From: Tritonibacter litoralis
GTDB lineage: Bacteria > Pseudomonadota > Alphaproteobacteria > Rhodobacterales > Rhodobacteraceae
Reading direction: 5' to 3'
Length of the DNA: 64,000 nucleotides
NCBI RefSeq assembly: GCF_009496005.1
Contig: NZ_WIBF01000014.1
Coordinates: forward strand, 1 to 64,000
The position numbers and the translations under genes were made by a program. The notes beneath the pieces were generated by a model that was given only the letters and a program-made list of their open reading frames with translations, made no database searches and was not told the origin of the DNA. This document shows positions 43,975 through 53,103 of this stretch, piece by piece. Within the stretch, counting starts at the first letter, position 1; each line of letters begins with the position of its first letter.

Positions 43975-46779
43975 ATGACATCGAGCCAACCCTTTGTGGA
44001 TCTCTCTCCCAAAGTCTCGGACGAAATCCGCAAGACCACCTGTTACATGTGCGCCTGCCGCTGTGGCATCAACGTGCATATGAAAGACGGCAAGGTCGCC
44101 TATATCGAGGGCAATCGCGATCATCCGGTGAACAAGGGTATTCTGTGCGCCAAAGGGTCAGCTGGCATTATGCAGCACAATGCGCCCTCACGCTTGCGGG
44201 CTCCCCTGAAACGGGTTGGGCCACGTGGCTCGGGCGAGTTTGAGGAAATCTCCTGGGACGAAGCACTGGAGATGGCCGCCGGATGGCTGGAGCCAATCCG
44301 TAAATCCGCACCTGAAAAGCTCGTGTTTTTCACCGGGCGTGACCAGTCGCAAAGTTTCACCAGCTTTTGGGCACAATCCTTTGGCACGCCAAATTATGCC
44401 GCCCACGGTGGTTTCTGCTCGGTCAATATGGCGGCTGCCGGGATCTATACCATGGGCGGGGCCTTCTGGGAGTTTGGCCAGCCCGATTGGGACCATACCA
44501 AGCTGTTTATGTTGTTTGGCGTGGCCGAAGATCATGACAGTAACCCAATCAAAGCAGGTCTCGGCAAAATCAAATCCCGCGGCGCCCATGTCATCGCCGT
44601 CAATCCAATCCGCACTGGCTACAACGCTGTTGCGGATGATTGGATTGGTATCACACCCGGCACAGACGGGCTGTTCATCCTGTCCCTGATCCATGTGCTG
44701 ATGGCGGCGGGCAAAATTGATCTGGACTACCTTGCCCGCTATACCAACGCGCCGTTTCTGGTGAACCAATCCGAAGGCACCGATCAATCCGGTCTGTTTC
44801 TGCGTGACCCCGAAGGACGCCCTTTGGTGGTGGACCGGCGCACCGGCAAGCTTGCCCCCTTTGACGAACCCGGTGTGGAACCCGATCTGGCGGCCAGCTT
44901 TGACTGGGAAGGCGTGACCCACCGCCCCGTGTTTCATTTGATGGCAGACCGGTATCTGGACCCCGCTTACGCGCCAGAGACGGTCGCGAACCACTGCGGC
45001 ATTCCCGCCACGCGCATTCGCGCCATTGCGGCCGAAATTGCCCGCGTGGCCTTTGACGAAGCCATTGAGATCAAACAAGAGTGGACAGATTTCCGCGGCG
45101 TCCAGCACAAGACCATGACGGGGCGACCGGTGTCCTTTCACGCGATGCGCGGCATTTCGGCCCATGCCAACGGCTTTCAGACCTGTCGCGCCCTCCATGT
45201 TTTGCAGATCCTTTTGGGCACGGTTGAAACCCCCGGCGGTTTTCGCTTCAAACCACCCTACCCAAAACCGCTGGAGGCGCATCCCACCCCGCATTGCAAA
45301 TCCAAGGCGGACTGCCCCTTGGACGGGCCGCATCTGGGCTTTGTCCACAGCCCTGATGATCTGGCCCTCAAGGACGACGGCAGCCCCGCGCGCATAGACA
45401 AGGCCTTTACCTGGGAAAACCCAATGTCGGCCCATGGGCTGATGCATATGGTGATCTCAAACGCCCATGCAGGTGATCCGTATAAGATCGACACGCTGTT
45501 TCTCTATATGGCGAATATGGCCTGGAACTCGTCGATGAACACCCAATCGGTGATGGAGATGCTGACGGATCAGGACGCCGCAGGCAATTACGTGATCCCG
45601 CATATTATCTACTCGGACGCCTATTCCTCGGAAATGGTGGCCTATGCGGATCTGATCCTGCCCGACACCACCTATCTGGAACGTCACGATTGCATCTCTT
45701 TGTTGGATCGCCCCATCTGCGAAGCCGACGCCGCCGCCGATGCTATCCGCTGGCCGGTGGTGGAACCGGACCGCGATGTGCGCGGTTTTCAAACCGTTCT
45801 AGTACAATTGGCCAACAGGCTGAAACTGCCCGGCTTTTTGGATAACACAGGCGCGCCAAAGTATCAGGATTATGCGGACTATATTGTGAACCACGAACGC
45901 CGCCTGGGTATCGGCCCCCTGTCAGGCTTTCGCGGACCACAGGGCAACCAAACCGGACGTGGCACGCCAAACTCGGACCAGCTGAACCGCTATATCGAAA
46001 ACGGTGGTTTCCACATCTCTCATATCCCGCAAGAGGCACTGTATTACAAACCGTGGAACCGCGCCTATCAGGACTGGGCTGTGGACATGGGGCTGTTTGA
46101 CAAACCCGCGCCATATGTCTTCCAACTTTATGTCGAGCCGATGCGCCGGTTCCAACTGGCCGCCGAAGGCTTTGGCACACCTCAACCACCCAACCACCTG
46201 CGCGCGCAGCTGAAAACCGCAATGGACCCGCTGCCGGTTTGCCATGCGCCCGCCCCTGACAGATACCCGATCCATGCGCTGACCCAACGCCCGATGGCCA
46301 TGTATCATTCCTGGGGCACCCAGAACGCCTGGCTGCGTCAGATCCACGGGCACAACCCGCTTTATGTTCCGACCAAACTGATGCGCACGCATGAATTATG
46401 CGACGGCGACTGGGTGCGCGTCACATCCCACAGCGGCAGCATTACGATCCCGGTTCTGGAAATGGCCGCGCTGAATGAACACACCGTCTGGACCTGGAAT
46501 GCTATCGGCAAACGCCAGGGGGCCTGGGCCCTCACCCCAGACGCGCCCGAGGCCACCCGGGGGGTCCTTCTGAACCATCTGATCCACGAACTCTTGCCGC
46601 CAAAAGGTGACGGACTCAGGTGGAGCAACTCTGATCCGGTGACCGGCCAGGCGGCCTGGTTTGACCTGAAAGTGCGCATTGAAAAGGTGGACCCACCAGA
46701 GCGCAGCACACCCGAATTCCCGCCCCTCATCTCCCCCGTAGGCCAGGGCCCCAAAGCGCTCAAATGGAAAATTGGTTAA
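43975..46779 (+). CDS. soeA: Sulfite dehydrogenase (quinone), molybdopterin subunit SoeA
   Basis: A 934-residue DMSO-reductase-family enzyme. The N-terminal [4Fe-4S] site is CYMCACRCG with the last cysteine in GILCAKG; molybdopterin-binding blocks include HGGFCSVNMAAAG and, near the C-terminus, HGHNPLYVPTKLM. There is no Tat signal, so the enzyme faces the cytoplasm, which separates SoeA from DmsA and periplasmic polysulfide reductases. With SoeB and SoeC it oxidises sulfite to sulfate and passes electrons to quinone. The ATG at 43975 is preferred over a GTG at 43951 that lies too close to its GGAG. Confidence 0.85.
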   Translation: MTSSQPFVDLSPKVSDEIRKTTCYMCACRCGINVHMKDGKVAYIEGNRDHPVNKGILCAKGSAGIMQHNAPSRLRAPLKRVGPRGSGEFEEISWDEALEMAAGWLEPIRKSAPEKLVFFTGRDQSQSFTSFWAQSFGTPNYAAHGGFCSVNMAAAGIYTMGGAFWEFGQPDWDHTKLFMLFGVAEDHDSNPIKAGLGKIKSRGAHVIAVNPIRTGYNAVADDWIGITPGTDGLFILSLIHVLMAAGKIDLDYLARYTNAPFLVNQSEGTDQSGLFLRDPEGRPLVVDRRTGKLAPFDEPGVEPDLAASFDWEGVTHRPVFHLMADRYLDPAYAPETVANHCGIPATRIRAIAAEIARVAFDEAIEIKQEWTDFRGVQHKTMTGRPVSFHAMRGISAHANGFQTCRALHVLQILLGTVETPGGFRFKPPYPKPLEAHPTPHCKSKADCPLDGPHLGFVHSPDDLALKDDGSPARIDKAFTWENPMSAHGLMHMVISNAHAGDPYKIDTLFLYMANMAWNSSMNTQSVMEMLTDQDAAGNYVIPHIIYSDAYSSEMVAYADLILPDTTYLERHDCISLLDRPICEADAAADAIRWPVVEPDRDVRGFQTVLVQLANRLKLPGFLDNTGAPKYQDYADYIVNHERRLGIGPLSGFRGPQGNQTGRGTPNSDQLNRYIENGGFHISHIPQEALYYKPWNRAYQDWAVDMGLFDKPAPYVFQLYVEPMRRFQLAAEGFGTPQPPNHLRAQLKTAMDPLPVCHAPAPDRYPIHALTQRPMAMYHSWGTQNAWLRQIHGHNPLYVPTKLMRTHELCDGDWVRVTSHSGSITIPVLEMAALNEHTVWTWNAIGKRQGAWALTPDAPEATRGVLLNHLIHELLPPKGDGLRWSNSDPVTGQAAWFDLKVRIEKVDPPERSTPEFPPLISPVGQGPKALKWKIG

Positions 46780-46826
46780 TGATCCAGCCTGAGCTTTCAT
46801 CTTTTCCCAAATACTCCTGGGGTGAA

Positions 46827-46860
46827 TTGAGCCGCAGGCTCAAGCGGGGGCTGGCCCCCG
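46827..46860. repeat. Double hairpin in the soeA-soeB spacer
   Basis: TTGAGCC-GCA-GGCTCAA (46827-46843) is followed directly by the stem CGGGGGC/GCCCCCG (46845-46860). The surrounding text (CCCAAATACTCCTGGGG) is a short intergenic sequence that I associate with roseobacter genomes. It may limit read-through from soeA. Confidence 0.55.
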
Positions 46861-46909
46861 TCTCTCCACATGCCTGCACCACCGCCCCGATAAAAGGTGC
46901 ACAAACCCC

Positions 46910-47665
46910 ATGACCACACTCCCAGCCAAATCCCAGAAAAAGCTCGGTCTGGTCATCGACCTCGACATCTGCGTCGGATGCCATGCCTGTGTGATTGCCT
47001 GCAAGGGCTGGAATACCGAAAACTATGGGGCGCCACTTTCCGACCAAGATCCCTATGGCGCGGATCCATCCGGCACTTTTCTAAACCGGGTCCATTCCTA
47101 TGAGATCCAGCCAGATCAAGGCGACGCGCAGCTGGTTCATTTCCCCAAGTCCTGCCTCCACTGCGAAGACGCGCCCTGTGTCACTGTCTGCCCAACCGGT
47201 GCCAGCTACAAGCGGGACAAAGATGGCATTGTTCTGGTCAACGAAGACCACTGCATCGGCTGCGGCCTCTGTGCCTGGTCCTGCCCTTACGGCGCCCGTG
47301 AACTTGATCTGGCCGCAGGGGTGATGAAGAAATGTACCTTATGTGTCGATCGGATCTACAATGAAAATCTTCCGCAGGAAGATCAAATACCTGCCTGCGT
47401 CAGAACCTGCCCCGCTGGCGCACGTCATTTTGGTGACCTGGGCGATGCAACATCCGACGTCTCGCAATTGGTGGCGGACCGGGGCGGCGTAGATTTGATG
47501 CCCGAGATGGGCACAAAACCCGTCAACAAATACCTGCCACCTCGACCCAAGGACCAAACCACAACAGCGCCATCCCCTGCGCTTGATCAACCCCATACCA
47601 CGCCCCAGGGGTTTATGGCCTGGCTGGACCGAGCGCTTGATCAATTGCCAGGGGGAGCCAAGTAA
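46910..47665 (+). CDS. soeB: Sulfite dehydrogenase iron-sulfur subunit SoeB
   Basis: A 251-residue ferredoxin-like electron-transfer subunit with four [4Fe-4S] motifs: CVGCHACVIAC, CLHCEDAPCVTVCP, CIGCGLCAWSCP and CTLCVDR with CVRTCP. The pattern is that of DmsB/NrfC proteins. A proline-rich tail follows residue 200. It connects SoeA with the membrane subunit. The stop overlaps the soeC start by one base (TAATG). Confidence 0.9.
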   Translation: MTTLPAKSQKKLGLVIDLDICVGCHACVIACKGWNTENYGAPLSDQDPYGADPSGTFLNRVHSYEIQPDQGDAQLVHFPKSCLHCEDAPCVTVCPTGASYKRDKDGIVLVNEDHCIGCGLCAWSCPYGARELDLAAGVMKKCTLCVDRIYNENLPQEDQIPACVRTCPAGARHFGDLGDATSDVSQLVADRGGVDLMPEMGTKPVNKYLPPRPKDQTTTAPSPALDQPHTTPQGFMAWLDRALDQLPGGAK

Positions 47666-48552
47666 TGCATCCCGCCCCTTCTGTCATTGTATTCACCACT
47701 TTGTCCGGTCTTGGCTTTGGCCTGTTGGCGTTTCTTGGCCTTGGCCTGCCAGCGGTCACTGGCTGGGTGGCCTTTGTGTTCTATGGCCTGGCCTTTGGCC
47801 TGGCGGTTGGTGGTCTTGTCGCCTCAACCTTTCACCTGGGCCAACCCAAACGCGCCTGGCGCGCCTTTAGCCAGTGGCGCAGCAGTTGGCTCAGCTGTGA
47901 AGGCTGCGCGGCGGTGGCAGCGCTGAGTGTTATGGGGATCTTTGCCATTGGCGCGGTGTTTTTTCGCAGCCATTGGCAGGTCTTGGGCGCATTGGGGGCG
48001 GCGTTGTCACTGGCAACTGTTTTCACCACCTCGATGATTTACACCCAGCTGAAAACCGTGCCGCGCTGGCACGCGCCGCTGACGCCTGCGCTGTTCCTCA
48101 GCTATTGTGCAACCGGCGGTGCGCTGTTGGCGGGGCAGATCACCGTGGCGCAGATCCTGCTGCCTCTGGCCGCTTTGATCCAGCTTTTCAGTTGGCTGCA
48201 GGGGGATCAGGCCTTTGCCTCCTCTGGCACTACGCTGGCCACGGCAACACGTCTGGGTGGCAACGGGCATGTGCGCGCGTTTGAACCGCCACATACCGGC
48301 AGCAACTACCTGCTGCGTGAGTTTGTCTTTGTCGTGGGCCGCAAACACGCGCTGAAGCTGCGCGTGATCGGCTTTGCACTGGCTTTTGTGCTGCCTTTTG
48401 CGTTGATTGTTGTGCCCGTGGACAGCACCGTGCTTAAACATCTGTTTGCGGGGCTTGCGGTCCTTGTGCACGCGGCAGGTGTGGTCACCACCCGGTGGCT
48501 GTTCTTTGCCGAGGCAGAGCATGTGGTCGGGCTTTATTACGGGAAACGATAA
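47665..48552 (+). CDS. soeC: Sulfite dehydrogenase membrane anchor SoeC
   Basis: A 295-residue DmsC-family anchor with about eight hydrophobic segments and no signal peptide. It contains a conserved STFHLGQPKRAWRAFSQWRSSWLS-type loop (HLGQP and SSWLS), where DmsC proteins carry HLG and RAW, and should bind the quinone. It closes the operon. The spacer before the next gene holds an ECF promoter. Confidence 0.88.
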   Translation: MHPAPSVIVFTTLSGLGFGLLAFLGLGLPAVTGWVAFVFYGLAFGLAVGGLVASTFHLGQPKRAWRAFSQWRSSWLSCEGCAAVAALSVMGIFAIGAVFFRSHWQVLGALGAALSLATVFTTSMIYTQLKTVPRWHAPLTPALFLSYCATGGALLAGQITVAQILLPLAALIQLFSWLQGDQAFASSGTTLATATRLGGNGHVRAFEPPHTGSNYLLREFVFVVGRKHALKLRVIGFALAFVLPFALIVVPVDSTVLKHLFAGLAVLVHAAGVVTTRWLFFAEAEHVVGLYYGKR

Positions 48553-48575
48553 TTTTAAAAAAAACGTAGGGGCGA

Positions 48576-48602
48576 TGTCACAAACTGGCAGGCTGTCTCG
48601 TC
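48576..48602 (+). promoter_or_regulatory. ECF41-type sigma-factor promoter
   Basis: The -35 element TGTCACA (48576-48582) and the -10 element CGTC (48599-48602) are separated by 16 bases, the arrangement I recall for ECF41 sigma factors. It lies 34 bases upstream of the carboxymuconolactone-decarboxylase-like gene and just upstream of an ECF41-type sigma gene. Confidence 0.75.
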
Positions 48603-48635
48603 TTTGTTCCAGACACACCAAAAAAGGAGACTGTT

Positions 48636-49088
48636 ATGTCCCAACGTCTGGATCACTTTGCCATCGCACCGGAACTTTTTGGCCCGATGCTGTCACAGGA
48701 AGATGTGCTGAAAACCGCAGGTCTGGAACACAGCCTAGTGGAATTGGTGAAACTGCGCGCCTCACAAATCAATGGTTGTGCGTTTTGCATCCACATGCAC
48801 ACTCATGACGCCCGCGCTCATGGTGAGACCGAAGACCGGATGCATCTGCTGAACGCCTGGCGTGAATCCTCGCTTTATTCCCCACGTGAACGCGCCGCAT
48901 TGGGCTGGACCGAGGCCTTGACCCGCCTGGCAGATACAGGCGCGCCGGATGCGGATTATGCCGCCATTGCAGAAGAGTTTACCGAGCGCGAACAAATCGC
49001 CTTGAGCCTGCTGATCGCCGCGATCAACAGTTGGAACCGCATTGCAGTTGGCTTCCGCACGCCCCATCCTGTGGCCAGCAGCAGCTGA
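48636..49088 (+). CDS. Carboxymuconolactone decarboxylase/AhpD-like protein
   Basis: A 150-residue all-helical protein with the AhpD core: LVELVKLRASQINGCAFCIHMHTHDAR, where CAFC is the peroxidatic-type CxxC and a following His completes the proton relay. The AIAEEFTEREQIALSLLIAAINSWNRIA segment matches the C-terminal half. ECF41 sigma factors are usually encoded with such a protein. A good AAGGAG site precedes the ATG. It may reduce a peroxide or another stress metabolite. Confidence 0.9.
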   Translation: MSQRLDHFAIAPELFGPMLSQEDVLKTAGLEHSLVELVKLRASQINGCAFCIHMHTHDARAHGETEDRMHLLNAWRESSLYSPRERAALGWTEALTRLADTGAPDADYAAIAEEFTEREQIALSLLIAAINSWNRIAVGFRTPHPVASSS

Positions 49089-49099
49089 TCGAGGCCAAA

Positions 49100-49996
49100 A
49101 TGACATCGCCCCAGTCCAGCGACAACGTCACGGACCAAACAACGGACGCGTTTGTAACAGCGCGTCCCCAATTGTTTGCCATCGCCTATCGCATGCTTGG
49201 CAGTGTCAGCGATGCCGAAGACATCTTGCAAGATGTCTTTGAACGTTGGCTTGGCGTTGAACAGGGCGACGTTAAAGCCCCAACCGGATACCTTGTACGG
49301 ATCACCACACGCGCCTGCCTTGATGAGCTGAAGTCGGCCCGACGCCGACGCGAGACCTATCCGGGCGAATGGCTGCCCGAACCAATCTGGATGGAGGATC
49401 CGGTTGGCGCGGACCACAGCGTCTCGGTTGCGCTGTTATGCGCGATGGAGCGCCTGTCGCCATTGGAACGCGCGGCGTTTTTGCTGCATGATGTGTTTGA
49501 CGCCGATTATGAAGAGATCGCCACAGCCTTGAACCGTAGCCCCGAGGCCTGTCGCCAGCTGGCTTCGCGTGGGCGCAAACATATTCAATCCAACCGTCCA
49601 AGGTTTGCCGCCCCGGATGCAGAAGCCCAAGCGCTAACCGAAGCGTTTTTTGTAGCCTCCAAATCAGGTGATACCGAAGCTCTGACAAAGCTGTTGGCGC
49701 AAGAGGCCGTCTTGGTCTCGGACGGCGGTGGGAAGGCGGCGGCGGCAATCAACCCGATATTGGGCCAAGACCGGGTGATCCGCCTGTGCACCGGCCTGGC
49801 ACGCAAGGCCAATTACACCATCCCGCACACCTGGCGATATGGCGTGTTAAACGGCCAGCCAGGGATCCTGAGCCTGGAACGGGACGGGATACTGCAAGCG
49901 ACGTTGCTGACGGTTCAAGACGGCCAGATCACCCGGATCGACGTGGTCAGAAACCCAGAAAAGACCCGCCATTTGGAATGCCATCTGCCGATGTAG
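49100..49996 (+). CDS. ECF41-type (SigJ-like) RNA polymerase sigma factor
   Basis: A 298-residue sigma factor: sigma-2 region (about residues 15-80, AIAYRMLGSVSDAEDILQDVF), sigma-4 region (about 115-165, LSPLERAAFLLHDVFDADYEEIA) and a C-terminal SnoaL-like domain (about 185-295). The linker has the DGGGK motif, and NPEKT near the C-terminus matches the NPDKL-like ECF41 signature. No anti-sigma factor is nearby; in ECF41 proteins the C-terminal domain controls activity. The ATG at 49100 is 11 bases after the CMD gene stop. Confidence 0.92.
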   Translation: MTSPQSSDNVTDQTTDAFVTARPQLFAIAYRMLGSVSDAEDILQDVFERWLGVEQGDVKAPTGYLVRITTRACLDELKSARRRRETYPGEWLPEPIWMEDPVGADHSVSVALLCAMERLSPLERAAFLLHDVFDADYEEIATALNRSPEACRQLASRGRKHIQSNRPRFAAPDAEAQALTEAFFVASKSGDTEALTKLLAQEAVLVSDGGGKAAAAINPILGQDRVIRLCTGLARKANYTIPHTWRYGVLNGQPGILSLERDGILQATLLTVQDGQITRIDVVRNPEKTRHLECHLPM

Positions 49997-50040
49997 TTTT
50001 TCGACGGGGTCTCTAGTCCCCCATCGATGATCCCCGCATA

Positions 50041-50075
50041 AAAAAGCCCCACCGGTTGCCACGGTGGGGCCTTTT
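50041..50075. terminator. Bidirectional terminator between sigma factor and dapA
   Basis: A 9-base-pair stem (GCCCCACCG with CGGTGGGGC) is flanked by A- and T-runs, so it works for both converging genes. Confidence 0.8.
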
Positions 50076-50098
50076 CAAATTCAAATTGCGTGACGCGA

Positions 50099-50971
50099 TT
50101 ACAGCAGACCCGCATGTGCCATTGCGGCGTCAATGGCGGCTTTGGTGCTGTCTTCCAGACCAGTCAGCGGTGAGCGGACTTCCTCGGAACACAGGCCCAA
50201 CTTCGCGAGCGCATATTTTGCCCCCACCAGACCCGGCTCGATAAAGATCGCTTCGTGCAGCGGCATCAGGCGGTCCTGATAGTCCAGCGCGGTTTTGTAA
50301 TCGCCTGCCAAAGTTGCCGCCTGGAACTCGGCACACAGTTTTGGTGCGACATTCGCAGTGACCGAGATGCAGCCAACCCCGCCGTGGGCGTTAAAGCCCA
50401 GCGCAGTTGCGTCTTCACCTGACAGCTGAACAAAGTCCGGCCCGCAGGTTCCACGCTGTTGGCTAACACGTGCCAGATCGCCAGTTGCGTCCTTGACCCC
50501 AACAATGCGCGGCAGTTTGGCCAGCTCACCCATGGTCTCAGGTGTCATATCCACGACCGAGCGTCCCGGAATATTGTAGATCACAATCGGAATATCCGCA
50601 CAGTCGTGCAGCGCTGTGAAATGCGCGACCATCCCACGTTGGGTCGGCTTGTTGTAATAGGGCGTCACAACCAGTGCGGCATCGGCACCAACCTTGGCAG
50701 AGAACTCAACAAAGCGGATGGCTTCAACGGTGTTGTTGGACCCAGCGCCCGCAATGACCGGAACGCGGCCTGCGGCAGCCTTGACCACTTCGGCCACAAC
50801 AGTTTCGTGTTCTTCGTGGCTCAGCGTTGGGCTTTCACCGGTGGTGCCAACGGGAACCAAACCGGTTGACCCTTCGCCGATCTGCCATTCGACCAAGTGT
50901 TTGAGCGCGTCCAGATCCAATTCACCGTTGCGAAACGGGGTGACGAGGGCTGGCATAGAGCCTTTGAACAT
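50099..50971 (-). CDS. dapA: 4-Hydroxy-tetrahydrodipicolinate synthase
   Basis: A 290-residue class I aldolase of normal DapA length. Landmarks are [14 protein letters not shown] for pyruvate binding, [13 protein letters not shown] with the catalytic Tyr, and the Schiff-base lysine in [14 protein letters not shown]. It catalyses the first committed step of lysine and diaminopimelate synthesis. It stands alone, divergent from the lytic transglycosylase gene. Confidence 0.94.
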   Translation of the reverse strand: MFKGSMPALVTPFRNGELDLDALKHLVEWQIGEGSTGLVPVGTTGESPTLSHEEHETVVAEVVKAAAGRVPVIAGAGSNNTVEAIRFVEFSAKVGADAALVVTPYYNKPTQRGMVAHFTALHDCADIPIVIYNIPGRSVVDMTPETMGELAKLPRIVGVKDATGDLARVSQQRGTCGPDFVQLSGEDATALGFNAHGGVGCISVTANVAPKLCAEFQAATLAGDYKTALDYQDRLMPLHEAIFIEPGLVGAKYALAKLGLCSEEVRSPLTGLEDSTKAAIDAAMAHAGLL

Positions 50972-51123
50972 GGTGCACGCTCCCTTACTTGCGAGTGTAT
51001 CTTAATTTAGTCGGCGAGAATTCGCCCTGATGTCGTCCGAATGCTTCTGTTTCGCACGGATTTGATTTGATACCTGCGACCCAGAAACTATCGTCACAGG
51101 CTCTATCCCCGAGTCGCTGGAAA

Positions 51124-53103
51124 ATGCAAGTGAAGACACACACACTCCGCCGGATCGCAGCCATTTCGGCCCTCGTTTTTGGTCTGACACTGCCACAGTC
51201 TGGGTTTGCCAAAGGGCTGGGTGATGCCATGGCCGCCGCCCAGTCCCAGGATTGGGACACCGCCCGGCGCGAGGCCGGTCGCCAGGATCCGCTGGCGCAG
51301 GATTTGGTGGAATGGCACCGCCTGCGCGCGGGCGAAGGGAGCGCGTCCGAGGTGATGCGCTTTTTGGAACGGCGCAGCGATTGGCCGGGGCTGGCGCTGT
51401 TGCGTCGTCGCAGTGAAGCGCAGATTGCCGCCTCTAACACACGCGCCATCTTGCAATTCTTTGGCCAAGCCGACCCGCAGACGGGTGCAGGTGCCCTGGC
51501 TTATGGCAATGCTTTGCGTGCCAGCGGGCGCCAAGGCGAAGGCAAAGCTGTCCTTTTGAAAGCCTGGCAAACCATGGCCATGCCCGAATCGGTGCATCAG
51601 GCCTTTTTGAGCCAGCACAAGACCCTGCTCAAAGATCACCATGCAGCGCGCACTGATGCGTTGTTGTGGGAGGGGCATACCCAAAGCGCAGGCCGTATGT
51701 TGCCCTTGCTGAGCGATGCGCAGCGCGCCTTGGCCACAGCGCGGATTGCCTTGCAAGAGGTCGAACCGGGTGTTGATGCCAAGATTGAGGCGGTGCCCGA
51801 ACGGCTGCGCGCATCACCGGGTCTGTCTTATGACCGATTTGCCTGGCGCGATGGCAAACGCCGCCAAGCGGATGCCATTGATCTGATGCTCACCCAAAGC
51901 ACCAGCGCCAAGGCATTGGGAGAACCCGCAAAATGGCTGCGCAGACGGCGTGACTTTGCGCGCCAAGAGATGCGGGACAAGAATTATGAACGTGCCTACC
52001 AACTGGCGGCCTTCCATTTCAGCACGCCCGAGGATGGGTATGGCTATGCCGATTGTGAATGGATTGCGGGCTATGTCGCGCTGCGGTTCCTCAAGGATCC
52101 GGAACTGGCCGCCTTCCACTTTGAGCGTTTTATGGAAGCGGTCGAAACCCCCATTTCCATCGGCCGCGGCGGCTATTGGCTGGGACGGGCTTACACGGCT
52201 TTGGGTGAAGCTGAGAAAGCCCATGCCGCCTTTGACCAAGGCGCGCAGTTCCAGACGTCGTTCTATGGGCTTCTGGCCGCCGAAGCCTTGGGCCGTCCCT
52301 TTGATCCAGATCTGGCCAAGCCACAGGTCACGGGATCCTGGCGTGACGCAGCCTTTATGCAATCGTCTGTCGCGCAAGCAGGGATTGCCCTGTTGGAAGC
52401 CGGTGAATTGACCCTGGCCGAACGGTTTTTGACACATCTGGTGGAGAGCCTGCCGGCAGATCAGGCCGCCTTGGTCGGGCAGATGGCCGTGGACCTAAAG
52501 GAGCCGCATCTGGCAGTCATGGTTTCAAAACGCGCCGCGCGCCAGGGTATCGAGCTGAAGAACGCCTATTTCCCCCTGCACCCGGTGGCCGGACGCGATC
52601 TGCCGATGGCGGAAGAGATGACATTGGCAATCTCACGCCGCGAAAGCGAATTTGACCCATCCGTCATCAGCCACGCAGGCGCGCGCGGGTTGATGCAGCT
52701 GATGCCTGCAACCGCCAATCTGGTGGCCGGTGAGCTGGGCATCCAGGACAAACACCGCACCGCCCGCCTGACCCAGGAATGGCGCTATAACGCTCAGCTT
52801 GGTGCGCAATATCTGGTCGGGCTTGCGGATGAGTTTAACGGCAATGTCATCATGATGGCCGCAGGTTACAACGCAGGCCCTCACCGCCCACAGGCCTGGA
52901 TGGAACGCTATGGCGATCCCCGTGACGGTAATCCCGATATTGTTGACTGGATCGAGCATATTCCGTTTAACGAGACCCGCAATTACGTGATGCGGGTCAC
53001 CGAAAGCCTGCCGGTCTATCGCGCGCGTCTGGGCAAGCCCCCCTTGCCCATCGCGTTTTCCAAAGAGCTTGCGGGTTCAACCCTTGAGGCGTTCGCGCCA
53101 TAG
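51124..53103 (+). CDS. Soluble lytic murein transglycosylase (Slt70-like)
   Basis: A 659-residue periplasmic enzyme. A signal peptide (RRIAAISALVFGLTLPQSGFA) is followed by a long alpha-helical U-shaped region (about residues 30-470) and a C-terminal SLT domain (about 480-620). The catalytic glutamate lies in SRRESEFDPSVISHAGARGL, followed by MQLMPATA and AAGYNAGPHRPQAW. It cleaves peptidoglycan to anhydromuropeptides. The ATG at 51124 gives a proper signal peptide; an upstream TTG would not. Its 3-prime end overlaps the convergent DMT gene by 27 bases. Confidence 0.9.
   Translation: MQVKTHTLRRIAAISALVFGLTLPQSGFAKGLGDAMAAAQSQDWDTARREAGRQDPLAQDLVEWHRLRAGEGSASEVMRFLERRSDWPGLALLRRRSEAQIAASNTRAILQFFGQADPQTGAGALAYGNALRASGRQGEGKAVLLKAWQTMAMPESVHQAFLSQHKTLLKDHHAARTDALLWEGHTQSAGRMLPLLSDAQRALATARIALQEVEPGVDAKIEAVPERLRASPGLSYDRFAWRDGKRRQADAIDLMLTQSTSAKALGEPAKWLRRRRDFARQEMRDKNYERAYQLAAFHFSTPEDGYGYADCEWIAGYVALRFLKDPELAAFHFERFMEAVETPISIGRGGYWLGRAYTALGEAEKAHAAFDQGAQFQTSFYGLLAAEALGRPFDPDLAKPQVTGSWRDAAFMQSSVAQAGIALLEAGELTLAERFLTHLVESLPADQAALVGQMAVDLKEPHLAVMVSKRAARQGIELKNAYFPLHPVAGRDLPMAEEMTLAISRRESEFDPSVISHAGARGLMQLMPATANLVAGELGIQDKHRTARLTQEWRYNAQLGAQYLVGLADEFNGNVIMMAAGYNAGPHRPQAWMERYGDPRDGNPDIVDWIEHIPFNETRNYVMRVTESLPVYRARLGKPPLPIAFSKELAGSTLEAFAP

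Noticed and set aside
44188-45447. 419-codon frame antisense to soeA
   Set aside because: It is a shadow of the molybdopterin enzyme; no independent coding evidence was found.
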